Source of the DNA: Bacillota bacterium
GTDB taxonomy: Bacteria > Bacillota > Desulfitobacteriia > Desulfitobacteriales > Desulfitobacteriaceae
NCBI GenBank assembly: GCA_023390635.1
Contig: JAEWCM010000053.1
Coordinates: forward strand, 1-12,411
DNA length: 12,411 bases
Direction: 5' to 3'
Shown here: positions 6,325 to 12,411 of the stretch, one piece after another
Numbering within the stretch: position 1 is the stretch's first letter
Layout of the letters: each line of letters begins with the position of its first letter
Program-made: the position numbers and the translations under genes
The notes under the pieces: generated by a model
What the model saw: the letters and a program-made list of their open reading frames with translations, nothing else
What the model was told of the DNA's origin: nothing
The model's database searches: none

Positions 6325-7599
6325 TCAGTTTGATGATGCCTTTTTCTGCTGCACCACTTCTTCATAGCTGATTGAACGCACATGTTCAGTGTGAGACCAC
6401 TGTTTGTCCTTGCGATGCAAAAATCCCAGGAATACAATAGGGATCCATGAATAAATGAAAATAGGAAAATAAATCAATCCTACGTAAGCTCTCCAAGGAA
6501 TTCGCTCTAATGCCAATGCGGCAACCGGATATACCAACTGAATTGCCGATAGAATCTGCCAGGCTGTCCAAGGAACCACTGATGAGAAGATTTGACTATA
6601 GCTGCCCTGGAAAATTGACACAGTGTTTGTCAGCGTAAAGAAAGTGGCCAACATGACCAGCGCAGGCTGAAACAGATGTACTGCCGTATCAAAATACATA
6701 AATTTGCGTTCTTTTATTCCTTTGAAAATTAAAGGCAGCAGGTAGCGTCCTGCTACATCAACTTGCCCCTGAGCCCAACGCTTTCTTTGATTCCAAGCCT
6801 GCATAAACGTCAGCGCCTTTTCGTCATAAACAATGGCATCATGAGCCCATGTTGTTTTTACTCCATGCATCAACGCTTTAACACTAAATTCTAAATCCTC
6901 TGTTAAGGAAGTGGCACCCCACCCGTATTCTTTTAGCACATCAGTAGAAATACACATTCCTGTGCCGCCTAAAACATTAGAAAGACCCAAATTATAACGG
7001 GAGAGTTGCAGCAAGCGGTTAGAAATCCAAAAATTAATTGAAAATGCGTTGGTTACCCAAGTATCATAAGGGTTCTTTGAGTCAAGGTAGGATTGAATGA
7101 TTTTATCTCCCTGACAAAGTTTGCTGTTCATTTCCTGCAAAAAGTTCTCTTTAACCAGGTTGTCCGCATCAAAAATTATCACCGCATCATATTGCTTTTC
7201 CATCTTAAATAAACGGTGGAACATCCATTCCAATGCGTACCCTTTTCCCCTTTTCTCACTGTTAAAGCGTTGAAACACGTTGGCTCCAGCGTTTTTAGCG
7301 ATCAGCGCAGTGCGATCGGTACAATTATCAGCTACTACAAAGACATCATAAAGCTCTTGAGGATACTCAAGACTTAAAAGGTTCTCCACTAAAGGCCCAA
7401 TCACCGCCTGCTCATTATGAGCTGCAACAACCAGAGCAAATGATTTTTCCGGAGTCAGGATTTTTTTTTCTTTTTTACGATACAAGCTGAATAAGGAAAG
7501 CACAAAATAATAAAATGTAAGGGTAATAATGATCACCTGAATCGGTATCATGATAACATTCAGTAGTTGGCTTTGGGACAAGCCCAACAAAAAATCCAC
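6325..7599 (-). CDS. Processive family-2 membrane glycosyltransferase
   Basis: A 424-residue enzyme likely to transfer sugar from a nucleotide donor onto a growing polysaccharide at the inner face of the membrane. An N-terminal helix (about 14-40) is followed by a GT-A domain: AAHNE (59-63) and VVADNCTD (88-95) at the nucleotide site, DAD (144-146) as metal-binding DxD, TED (233-235) carrying the likely catalytic base, and QRKRW (271-275), the QxxRW acceptor/processivity motif shared with cellulose, hyaluronan and poly-N-acetylglucosamine synthases. Three or four helices follow (about 304-330, 343-363, 372-395). The start is a GTG with AAGGGG 8 bases upstream; a nearby ATG is out of frame. 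It stands alone, with its own promoter and terminator and no other polysaccharide gene beside it, so the product sugar is unknown. Confidence 0.88.
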   Translation of the reverse strand: MDFLLGLSQSQLLNVIMIPIQVIIITLTFYYFVLSLFSLYRKKEKKILTPEKSFALVVAAHNEQAVIGPLVENLLSLEYPQELYDVFVVADNCTDRTALIAKNAGANVFQRFNSEKRGKGYALEWMFHRLFKMEKQYDAVIIFDADNLVKENFLQEMNSKLCQGDKIIQSYLDSKNPYDTWVTNAFSINFWISNRLLQLSRYNLGLSNVLGGTGMCISTDVLKEYGWGATSLTEDLEFSVKALMHGVKTTWAHDAIVYDEKALTFMQAWNQRKRWAQGQVDVAGRYLLPLIFKGIKERKFMYFDTAVHLFQPALVMLATFFTLTNTVSIFQGSYSQIFSSVVPWTAWQILSAIQLVYPVAALALERIPWRAYVGLIYFPIFIYSWIPIVFLGFLHRKDKQWSHTEHVRSISYEEVVQQKKASSN

Positions 7600-7627
7600 A
7601 ATTCCATCCCCTTCCTACCAAACTAAA

Positions 7628-7656
7628 ATTGTATCACGCAATGCCTGATAATGCAA
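7628..7656 (-). promoter_or_regulatory. Sigma-A promoter of the glycosyltransferase gene
   Basis: On the minus strand TTGCAT (7656-7651), a 17-base spacer and TACAAT (7633-7628) lie about 30 bases before the start codon. The -10 box matches five of six positions. Upstream lie two inverted repeats, CCATAT-N7-ATATGG (7690-7708) and CTTAA-T-TTAAG (7716-7726). They could be operator sites or the end of the neighbouring small gene's message, but neither has a T tract. Confidence 0.75.
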
Positions 7657-7746
7657 AAATTATGTAGCCCGTTTTATTTCCAAGGTTGTCCATATTCTAA
7701 ACATATGGAATTAAACTTAATTTAAGAACCGATTTCCATCCCATTC

Positions 7747-8067
7747 CTATTTCCGACGAATTATTTTGCTAAAGATATATAGAATTAATACAATACTTAA
7801 GATAAATAGTACCACAGTAACTTTAAACTTCAAAATCCACGCCTGCCAATATACAGACATTTGCAGAGTTTTCAGGATATCCTTCACTACTATCCCTAAA
7901 ATACTGAGCACTAAAACCATTAGTAGTATTCCCAATCCTTTAGCCGGCCTATTCTTTCGTGGCCGCCAATATTCATTTTTATTGCATAGCCATATAACTC
8001 TATTGACTATTTTCTTGCCCTCATACCCTAAACGCCTATAATAAAATTTTAAGTTTCTTTTCCACAT
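7747..8067 (-). CDS. Small basic two-helix membrane protein of unknown function
   Basis: A 106-residue protein that I do not recognise. Residues 1-43 are strongly basic and aromatic (MWKRNLKFYYRR and later YWRPRKNRPAK), and hydrophobic helices follow at about 44-64 and 83-101. The tail IIRRK is basic, so both termini are predicted to face the cytoplasm. The start is the ATG with GAGGTGG seven bases upstream. An in-frame ATG 36 bases earlier has no ribosome site. The good ribosome site and the codon-like sequence argue that it is real, but no conserved motif supports it. It is divergent from the small zinc-finger gene, with 108 bases between them, and shares no operon with the glycosyltransferase, which has its own promoter. 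Confidence 0.65.
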   Translation of the reverse strand: MWKRNLKFYYRRLGYEGKKIVNRVIWLCNKNEYWRPRKNRPAKGLGILLMVLVLSILGIVVKDILKTLQMSVYWQAWILKFKVTVVLFILSIVLILYIFSKIIRRK

Positions 8068-8175
8068 TTTGCCCACCTCTTTATAACTTATGCCTTCAGG
8101 CAAAATGCCAGAAGCACAGCTTATGTTTAAGAGGTTTGACTATTGTTAATAATGGTACCAAGGAGGTGGGTCTTC

Positions 8176-8298
8176 ATGCCAGTCACACCGGAAGGAAGTA
8201 AATTCATCCATTGTGCCTATTGCGACAGAAAATTCCGCTTTCAGTATGATTGCTTAAAGCACGAAAAAGATATTCATGCCGACAAACTCAGTAAGTAA
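8176..8298 (+). CDS. 40-residue C2H2 zinc-finger miniprotein
   Basis: A very short gene preceded by AAGGAGGTGGG, a near-perfect ribosome site 5-8 bases from the ATG, and closed by TAA and a strong terminator. The protein has C13-X2-C16-X12-H29-X4-H34, exactly the spacing of a classical zinc finger, with F20 at the usual aromatic position and L27 one place from the usual leucine. Only about 12 residues precede the finger and 6 follow, so the protein is essentially one finger, rich in Lys, Arg and Asp. In bacteria C2H2 fingers are best known from Ros/MucR regulators, which are longer and have different spacing. A DNA-, RNA- or protein-binding role is possible, but a single finger seldom binds DNA well alone. 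Zinc binding is inferred from the spacing. Confidence 0.8.
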   Translation: MPVTPEGSKFIHCAYCDRKFRFQYDCLKHEKDIHADKLSK

Positions 8299-8320
8299 CT
8301 TTTCCTCGTTGTCCAAAGGC

Positions 8321-8361
8321 TAACTTCCAGTTCTGTCCTTACAGATCTGGAAGTTATTTTT
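8321..8361 (+). terminator. Intrinsic terminator after the zinc-finger gene
   Basis: TAACTTCCAG (8321-8330) and CTGGAAGTTA (8347-8356) form a perfect 10-bp stem with a 16-base loop, followed at once by TTTTT. It lies 22 bases after the stop codon, which supports the small gene being transcribed as its own unit. The remaining stretch to 8455 is AT-rich; TTGTGA (8370-8375) and TAGAAC spaced 17 bases apart are only a weak promoter candidate for the next gene. Confidence 0.85.
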
Positions 8362-8467
8362 ATCAATTTTTGTGAAAAATATTTTTAATTATTAGAACTT
8401 CTTCATTATACCTTCACAACCCTCTTATATGATCATAATGGAAAAAATATTTTTAGGAGGTTATGAT

Positions 8468-8950
8468 GTGGATAGTAGTATGATAACTCACTACATGGGC
8501 CTGTTGGCCGCCAATCAGCCCTGGAATCTACTAATTTTCATGGCTGTGCCCGTGATTTGCGCCGAGACTCTGGCCATCACCGAATTCATTATTTTATTTA
8601 CCAAAAATTTTACAGGTACAGCTAGAAAAATTAACAGGGCAACAGGAATTTTTGCCGGACTTTACTTTTTAGGTATTTTTATCTATCTTTTTGCTACGGC
8701 AGTAATTCCTTTAACTGCAAACGGCGAATGGCGAGGGATCGCCGATGTGATTGCCGTAGGATTCTATCTGTCAGGGGTTATCCCCTTCCTCGGCCTCACC
8801 CTGTTGGAACTTGGCCTCATTGGCAGAAAGAAAGGTCAGACAGGAAAATTGAAATTACACGTTATTTTTGTAAGTATCTTTCTGGTAGTTGCCCATGTTG
8901 CTATGATCGTCGGAATGCTTGATCCTACACTCTTAATGATGTCACATTAA
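8468..8950 (+). CDS. Four-helix integral membrane protein of unknown function
   Basis: A 160-residue protein with four hydrophobic helices at about residues 19-44, 59-80, 90-115 and 130-150. Near the N-terminus, THYMGLLAANQPWNL and the helix-1 stretch AETLAITE look like conserved motifs of a small clostridial membrane-protein family, possibly the one filed as DUF6803 (from memory, unverified). Histidines at H8, before helix 4 and inside helix 4 (AHVAM), and the glutamates in helix 1, could bind a metal, heme or proton. I chose the GTG seven bases after AGGAGG. An ATG four codons later (8480) gives the N-terminus MITHYM and may be used instead. Closed by a strong terminator and convergent with the nif genes. 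Confidence 0.75.
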   Translation: MDSSMITHYMGLLAANQPWNLLIFMAVPVICAETLAITEFIILFTKNFTGTARKINRATGIFAGLYFLGIFIYLFATAVIPLTANGEWRGIADVIAVGFYLSGVIPFLGLTLLELGLIGRKKGQTGKLKLHVIFVSIFLVVAHVAMIVGMLDPTLLMMSH

Positions 8951-8975
8951 TAAAAAGCTCAAAAAAGCATCAAAA

Positions 8976-9016
8976 GACATCCCGTTACTAAGTTCATTAG
9001 CGGGATGTCCTTTTTT
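8976..9016 (+). terminator. Intrinsic terminator between the membrane-protein gene and nifV
   Basis: GACATCCCG (8976-8984) and CGGGATGTC (9001-9009) form a perfect 9-bp stem, with CTAA/TTAG pairing further inside, followed on the plus strand by CTTTTTTCTTCTT. On the minus strand the same stem is followed by TTTTGATGC, so it may also stop the nif transcript about 60 bases beyond nifV. The rest of 9017-9070 shows nothing else. Confidence 0.9.
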
Positions 9017-9070
9017 CTTCTTATCACAATCGTTTCTCCTTAACCTCATCAAATCCTCATAAGATCTCCA

Positions 9071-10180
9071 TCAACAGATCAAACGCAAAACCTCATCTTC
9101 ACTCAAAGAGCGCTTTCTTTTTCCGCACTGATGCTGAACCTTCACCAGAAGCTGTTCAAACTCCTCTTCATGAAGCATAATTCCCTTCTTATTTAAAAGC
9201 TGAGTTAAAATTTTTCGGCCCGAATATTTACCGAATGTTACCGCATGCTTTCTGCCGACACTTTCAGGCGGAAAAAGCTGATAGTTTTCAATATCTTTAT
9301 ATATACCGTCAATGTGAATTGAAGAGGTATGGGTAAATACATCCTGCCCAATAATGGGCTTGTTCAAGGCCATTGTCTTTTTTGACAAATCATTGACCAA
9401 GGAACATATCTCATTTATTTTTGTCAGATCAAACTTTATCTCCTGATGCAAGGCATATTGCAGAGCCGCAGCCACCTCTTCCAAAGGAGTATTGCCGGTT
9501 CGCTCTCCTAAACCGCTCACAGTGACGCTCAATGCCTTGAATCCTGCCTGCACAGCAGCTATGGCATTAGCCGTCGCCATCCCCAGATCATTGTGAGCAT
9601 GAAATTCTACCGGGATATTAACTAATGCAGGCAATTCCTGCAATTTATTATAGAGAGTGATAGGCTCCAAAACTCCTAATGTATCGGCAAAACGGATTCT
9701 CTTCACACCCAGCTTTTCAGCCTCGGTAAAAATTTCTTTTAAAAACTGCAAATCCGCCCGGCTGGCATCTTCCATCCCCAAAACAATGTAATCCGCCTCT
9801 TTTTTGGCGAAACAGATCGCTTCAGCCATGCTCTCCAATACCCAGCCCCGGGTTTTACGTATCTTATGGATGATCTGCTGATCTGAGGTGGGAATAGAAA
9901 TAGCGATTCCTTCAACCCCTGTGCGGAGGCTGGCTTCGATATCATTTTTTACCGCCCGGTTCCACGTGATCATCCGTACAGGCAAATGCAGCCCAGCCAG
10001 TTGGGCAAGCGCCCGCTCTTCTTCTCTCCCCAGGGCGGGAACTCCGATCTCCAATTCGTCAATCCCCGCTTCAGCCAAAGCCTCGGCCACAGCCGCCTTC
10101 TCCTTAAATCCAAAGGAGACCCCCGGCGCCTGTTCACCATCCCGCAAGGTTGTGTCACAAAGTAAAATATGCTCTGCCAT
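9071..10180 (-). CDS. nifV: Homocitrate synthase NifV
   Basis: A 369-residue enzyme that condenses acetyl-CoA with 2-oxoglutarate to give homocitrate, the organic ligand of the nitrogenase FeMo-cofactor. DRE-TIM metallolyase features: DTTLRDGEQAPG (9-20) with R13, D14 and E16; FADTLG (164-169); HAHND with H194 and H196 for the divalent metal; and SGLGERTGN (222-230). The C-terminal half has FTHTSSIHIDGI and KHAVTFGKYSGR, typical of NifV and isopropylmalate synthase relatives. Nothing like the leucine-feedback domain of LeuA follows, and the length is usual for NifV, which together with the nif neighbours decides between homocitrate synthase and a look-alike. It begins 22 bases after nifB with GGTGATGG as ribosome site, and is last in the operon. 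Confidence 0.95.
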   Translation of the reverse strand: MAEHILLCDTTLRDGEQAPGVSFGFKEKAAVAEALAEAGIDELEIGVPALGREEERALAQLAGLHLPVRMITWNRAVKNDIEASLRTGVEGIAISIPTSDQQIIHKIRKTRGWVLESMAEAICFAKKEADYIVLGMEDASRADLQFLKEIFTEAEKLGVKRIRFADTLGVLEPITLYNKLQELPALVNIPVEFHAHNDLGMATANAIAAVQAGFKALSVTVSGLGERTGNTPLEEVAAALQYALHQEIKFDLTKINEICSLVNDLSKKTMALNKPIIGQDVFTHTSSIHIDGIYKDIENYQLFPPESVGRKHAVTFGKYSGRKILTQLLNKKGIMLHEEEFEQLLVKVQHQCGKRKRSLSEDEVLRLIC

Positions 10181-10202
10181 CTTCCATCACCCCCACTGTT
10201 GT

Positions 10203-11033
10203 TTATACGAGACCAATTGCATCCGCTCTGCACTGCTGACAATGGGACATCTGAGGTATGATCTGACCCAGGGCCCGACGAATGGCAGTCAATTCGATCT
10301 TTGAAGGAGGCTGATATCCGGCAAATTTTCCTTGAGGAATAAGCGGAAGAAGATTATGAATCTGTGCTCCTCTCTGTTTCACTTCAGCGGCAATTTGCTC
10401 CAGTAAATGATCATTGATACCAGGAATAACCACCGTATTTACCTTGACGTTCATCCCTGCTTCCCCAGCCATCTTGACTCCGTCCAATTGGTTCTTCACC
10501 AATAATTCTGTACCGGCCTTTCCCCGCAGCATTTTGCCCTGCCAAGTCACATGTCCATAGATTTTTTCTGCCGTTGCCCCATCCAGCGCATTTAAAGTAA
10601 TCGTTAAATGCTGCACCCCCAGCTTCACCAAAAGGGGAAGCTTTTCCGGTACAAGCAACCCATTACTGCTCAAGCAAAGAGTCATGTCAGGAAAATGCTT
10701 ATGGATCAATTCCAATGTTTCAAAGGTCTTCTCATTAGCTAAAGGCTCGCCTGGCCCGGCAATTCCTACCACCGTCAGCCTTGGCCCCAGCGATCCGGCT
10801 TTAGCATTTTTCACAATTTCCAGCGCTTCCTCGGGACATACGACTTTACTGGTCACCCCGGGGCGAGACTCATTGACACAATCGAATTTACGAACACAGT
10901 AATTACAAGAAATGTTGCAGCCAGGAGCCACCGCCAGATGGATACGACCGGTTTTTTCCCCACAGCCTGTAGAAAAACATGGATGCCCTAAATGATTTGC
11001 TTTTTGATTGCTCTGACCACAACTGTTATTCAT
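10203..11033 (-). CDS. nifB: FeMo-cofactor biosynthesis radical SAM protein NifB (short form)
   Basis: A 276-residue radical SAM enzyme that fuses two [4Fe-4S] clusters, inserts carbide and sulfur, and yields NifB-co, the core of the FeMo-cofactor. Seen: HPCF (17-20), the SAM-cluster triad C39-X3-C43-X2-C46 in APGCNISCNYC, C52 in the following RKFDC motif, GPGEPL (93-98), the VNTVVIPGIND stretch, and the C-terminal pair C265-X2-C268 in CQQCRADA. The cysteines needed for the extra K clusters therefore appear present. It lacks the fused NifX-like C-terminus of proteobacterial NifB and is followed in the operon by nifV, with a separate NifX-like protein before it. The start is the ATG with AGGAGGG 7 bases upstream, two bases after the preceding stop; an in-frame GTG 27 bases earlier is less likely. 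Confidence 0.96.
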   Translation of the reverse strand: MNNSCGQSNQKANHLGHPCFSTGCGEKTGRIHLAVAPGCNISCNYCVRKFDCVNESRPGVTSKVVCPEEALEIVKNAKAGSLGPRLTVVGIAGPGEPLANEKTFETLELIHKHFPDMTLCLSSNGLLVPEKLPLLVKLGVQHLTITLNALDGATAEKIYGHVTWQGKMLRGKAGTELLVKNQLDGVKMAGEAGMNVKVNTVVIPGINDHLLEQIAAEVKQRGAQIHNLLPLIPQGKFAGYQPPSKIELTAIRRALGQIIPQMSHCQQCRADAIGLV

Positions 11034-11035
11034 CT

Positions 11036-11440
11036 CTAATCCCTCCTTTTTCTCAGCCACGGCGGAGGATTGTTCTTCAACATGGTTTGCAATCTCTCTA
11101 ACTCATGGCCAATCTCTGTTCCCGGCACTACTTTAATCGGATGTATCCTGCTTTGCACCAGACGGGCCGCGGCCGGACCGCCAATGCTGGTACAGTATAT
11201 AATCGAACATGTGCTTAACTCATTGATTCTGATTTGAATCTTATCGTCATCCCCGCCTGGGGATTCATCATGATGACTACCTTCCTGACTGCCTTCCTGA
11301 GCAGCAGGAGCAAATTCCAAGGTTTTTAGAAATTGGATATGGTCCGTTTCTATTTCATAAATGCTAAAAACAGTTGCGGCGGCAAAATGAGAATCGACCG
11401 TATTTCCACTCTTACTGGCAAAGGCAACCTGCATACTCAT
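11036..11440 (-). CDS. nifX: NifX-like dinitrogenase Fe-Mo cofactor carrier
   Basis: A 134-residue single-domain protein of the NifX/NafY/NifB-C-terminal family, which binds NifB-co or later intermediates and passes them between scaffold and nitrogenase. Evidence: SGNTVDSHFAAATVFSIYEI (11-30), IGGPAAARLVQSRIHPIKV (86-104) and the C-terminal NNPPPWLRK (123-131), a frequent ending in NifX. Between the two halves lies an acidic, His- and Gly-containing loop (about residues 44-66, GSHHDESPGGDDDK), not part of the usual compact fold. The start ATG overlaps the nifN stop in ATGA; an ATG two codons later sits at better spacing from the GGGGGG ribosome site. Coupled translation with nifN is likely. 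Assignment of nifX against another family member (for example nafY) rests on context. Confidence 0.8.
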   Translation of the reverse strand: MSMQVAFASKSGNTVDSHFAAATVFSIYEIETDHIQFLKTLEFAPAAQEGSQEGSHHDESPGGDDDKIQIRINELSTCSIIYCTSIGGPAAARLVQSRIHPIKVVPGTEIGHELERLQTMLKNNPPPWLRKRRD

Positions 11441-12411
11441 CCCCCCAAATTTATTGTATTTAAAGTATCAAACAGGAAATGCTGAGTTCCTCTGTATCCG
11501 ATCCAATTCTTCTGTGGCTCCCCCGCCTTGTCAAAAACCGGAAGACCCGCCCGAAGATGAGGTAGCTTCAGGAGGTTGGCACACTGTCTGCCGTTGGAGT
11601 TGGCAATAATCAACTGGCTGCCTACTGCTCTGCTTTCCAGTTCCTCCAAATCCCCCACTTCCCACTCATCCTTACCGGTTCCGGTAGCCCCCAAGGCCAC
11701 GGTTACATGACATCCTACTTCTTCCAAACAACTTTTCAATGAATACAGCAAATCCGATTCTAAAGCTAATGCAATCCTTTTCTCCGCCAGCTGGTCATGG
11801 TAATCTGCCAAGGTATCCAACAAACGGTTGCGATGCCTGAGCACTTTGCCGGGAATACCTTTTCCCGATAGACCGCCTAAAGTCAGCATCAACTTATCTG
11901 TCGCTTTCAGTCCGGTAATAGACGGAAAATTAAAGTGGGACACCTGATAATTTTTCTGTAAGTACTCCCCGACTTTGCTCATACTGGCCCCAAAAGTAAG
12001 GGCCGCTTTACAGTATGGAAGTTTAGCAAAATCACTCATAGGAGTCCCTCCCTGAACGATGGGAGCTGCCTCCAATTCCACATGTCCATCCAACGAATTG
12101 GCAATATCGGGAACTACAATTGGCTCCAGGCCAAATAGTTCGATAATATCTTTAAGTTCGTCCACTTCACCGGGAGTAAGGTGCACTCCAGGAAAAACTG
12201 CAACCCCTGCCCAAAAAGGAGACTTGACCTCCTCTTCCTGTTCAGGGCTGAGCTTTACTACTTCAATCAGCGTGGATACTAAGGAATATACTGCAATCTG
12301 ATATCCTTCCTGCATGGAACCAATATAATCAGGGGTAGAAGCCAGAACCACCGGAGTCTTCGCCAAATCCGGTCTTTCTTCCCGCAAAGAGGATAACGCA
12401 CTGACCATATC
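11437..12411 (-). CDS. nifN: Nitrogenase FeMo-cofactor scaffold NifN, C-terminal 324 residues (cut by window edge)
   Basis: The reading frame is open through the right edge; the missing N-terminal part is roughly a quarter of the usual length. NifN pairs with NifE as the scaffold on which NifB-co is matured with molybdenum and homocitrate. TPDYIGSMQEGYQ lies near the visible start, then VPDIANSLDGH, TPMSDFAKLPYCKA, and LSGKGIPGKVLRHRNRLLDTLADYH, followed by RAGLPVFDKAGEPQKNWIGYRGT near the C-terminus, which is the NifN pattern. I favour NifN over NifK because the short C-terminus and the position before nifX-nifB fit it; the P-cluster cysteines that would decide lie outside the window. The stop overlaps the next gene by four bases (ATGA). 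Confidence 0.9.
   Translation of the reverse strand, partial: DMVSALSSLREERPDLAKTPVVLASTPDYIGSMQEGYQIAVYSLVSTLIEVVKLSPEQEEEVKSPFWAGVAVFPGVHLTPGEVDELKDIIELFGLEPIVVPDIANSLDGHVELEAAPIVQGGTPMSDFAKLPYCKAALTFGASMSKVGEYLQKNYQVSHFNFPSITGLKATDKLMLTLGGLSGKGIPGKVLRHRNRLLDTLADYHDQLAEKRIALALESDLLYSLKSCLEEVGCHVTVALGATGTGKDEWEVGDLEELESRAVGSQLIIANSNGRQCANLLKLPHLRAGLPVFDKAGEPQKNWIGYRGTQHFLFDTLNTINLGG

Noticed and set aside
8136..8164. TTGACT as a -35 box for the zinc-finger gene
   Set aside because: No acceptable -10 box lies at 16-19 bases; the expected place is the ribosome binding site itself.
8370..8418. TTGTGA and TTCACAA as a CRP/FNR-type operator
   Set aside because: The half sites are about 40 bases apart and do not form the required 22-bp palindrome.
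9888..10304. Plus-strand 138-residue frame opposite nifV and nifB
   Set aside because: The frame is antisense to both nif genes and has a low-complexity Ser/Ala composition typical of a shadow frame.

Overview
The window looks like chromosomal DNA from an anaerobic, spore-former-type member of the Clostridia. Desulfitobacterium, Desulfosporosinus and relatives are the best guess. The evidence is moderate-to-low GC with strong AGGAGG-type ribosome binding sites, a compact nif cluster with a short NifB lacking a fused NifX domain, a BcrAB-like ABC transporter with an OmpR-type two-component system, and a tRNA operon with CCA encoded in every gene. The genus is an inference; the class is fairly secure.

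Layout. (1) Positions 1-264 hold no gene but two structured palindromic blocks, one of which probably terminates the operon to its right. (2) Positions 265-5278, all minus strand, form one apparent operon read right to left: an exported 419-residue protein of unknown function, an ABC ATPase, its six-helix permease, a sensor histidine kinase and an OmpR-family response regulator. The last four genes overlap or nearly touch. A weak promoter with two 11-bp-spaced GTTTA repeats lies in front of the first gene. (3) Positions 5431-6192, minus strand, hold a seven-gene tRNA operon (Val-TAC, Asp, Phe, Gly, Cys, Leu-TAA, Val-GAC) with a near-consensus promoter and an intrinsic terminator. (4) Positions 6325-7656 carry a monocistronic processive family-2 glycosyltransferase with its own promoter and terminator hairpin. 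(5) Positions 7747-8298 carry two small divergent genes: a 106-residue two-helix membrane protein and a 40-residue protein with a complete C2H2 zinc-finger pattern. (6) Positions 8468-8950, plus strand, encode a four-helix membrane protein of unknown function, separated from the next block by a terminator that may work in both directions. (7) Positions 9071-12411, minus strand, hold the end of a nitrogen-fixation operon in the order nifN (cut by the window edge), a nifX-like gene, nifB and nifV.

How the parts work together. NifB makes the Fe-S-carbide precursor (NifB-co), NifN with NifE (not in the window) forms the scaffold on which it matures, the NifX-like protein probably carries cofactor intermediates, and NifV supplies homocitrate, so this end of the nif operon is devoted to FeMo-cofactor assembly. 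The ABC/two-component block resembles peptide-antibiotic sensing and detoxification modules, but it begins with an exported protein I do not recognise. The least expected item is the small zinc-finger protein at 8176-8298. No CRISPR array, integrase or intact insertion sequence was seen.
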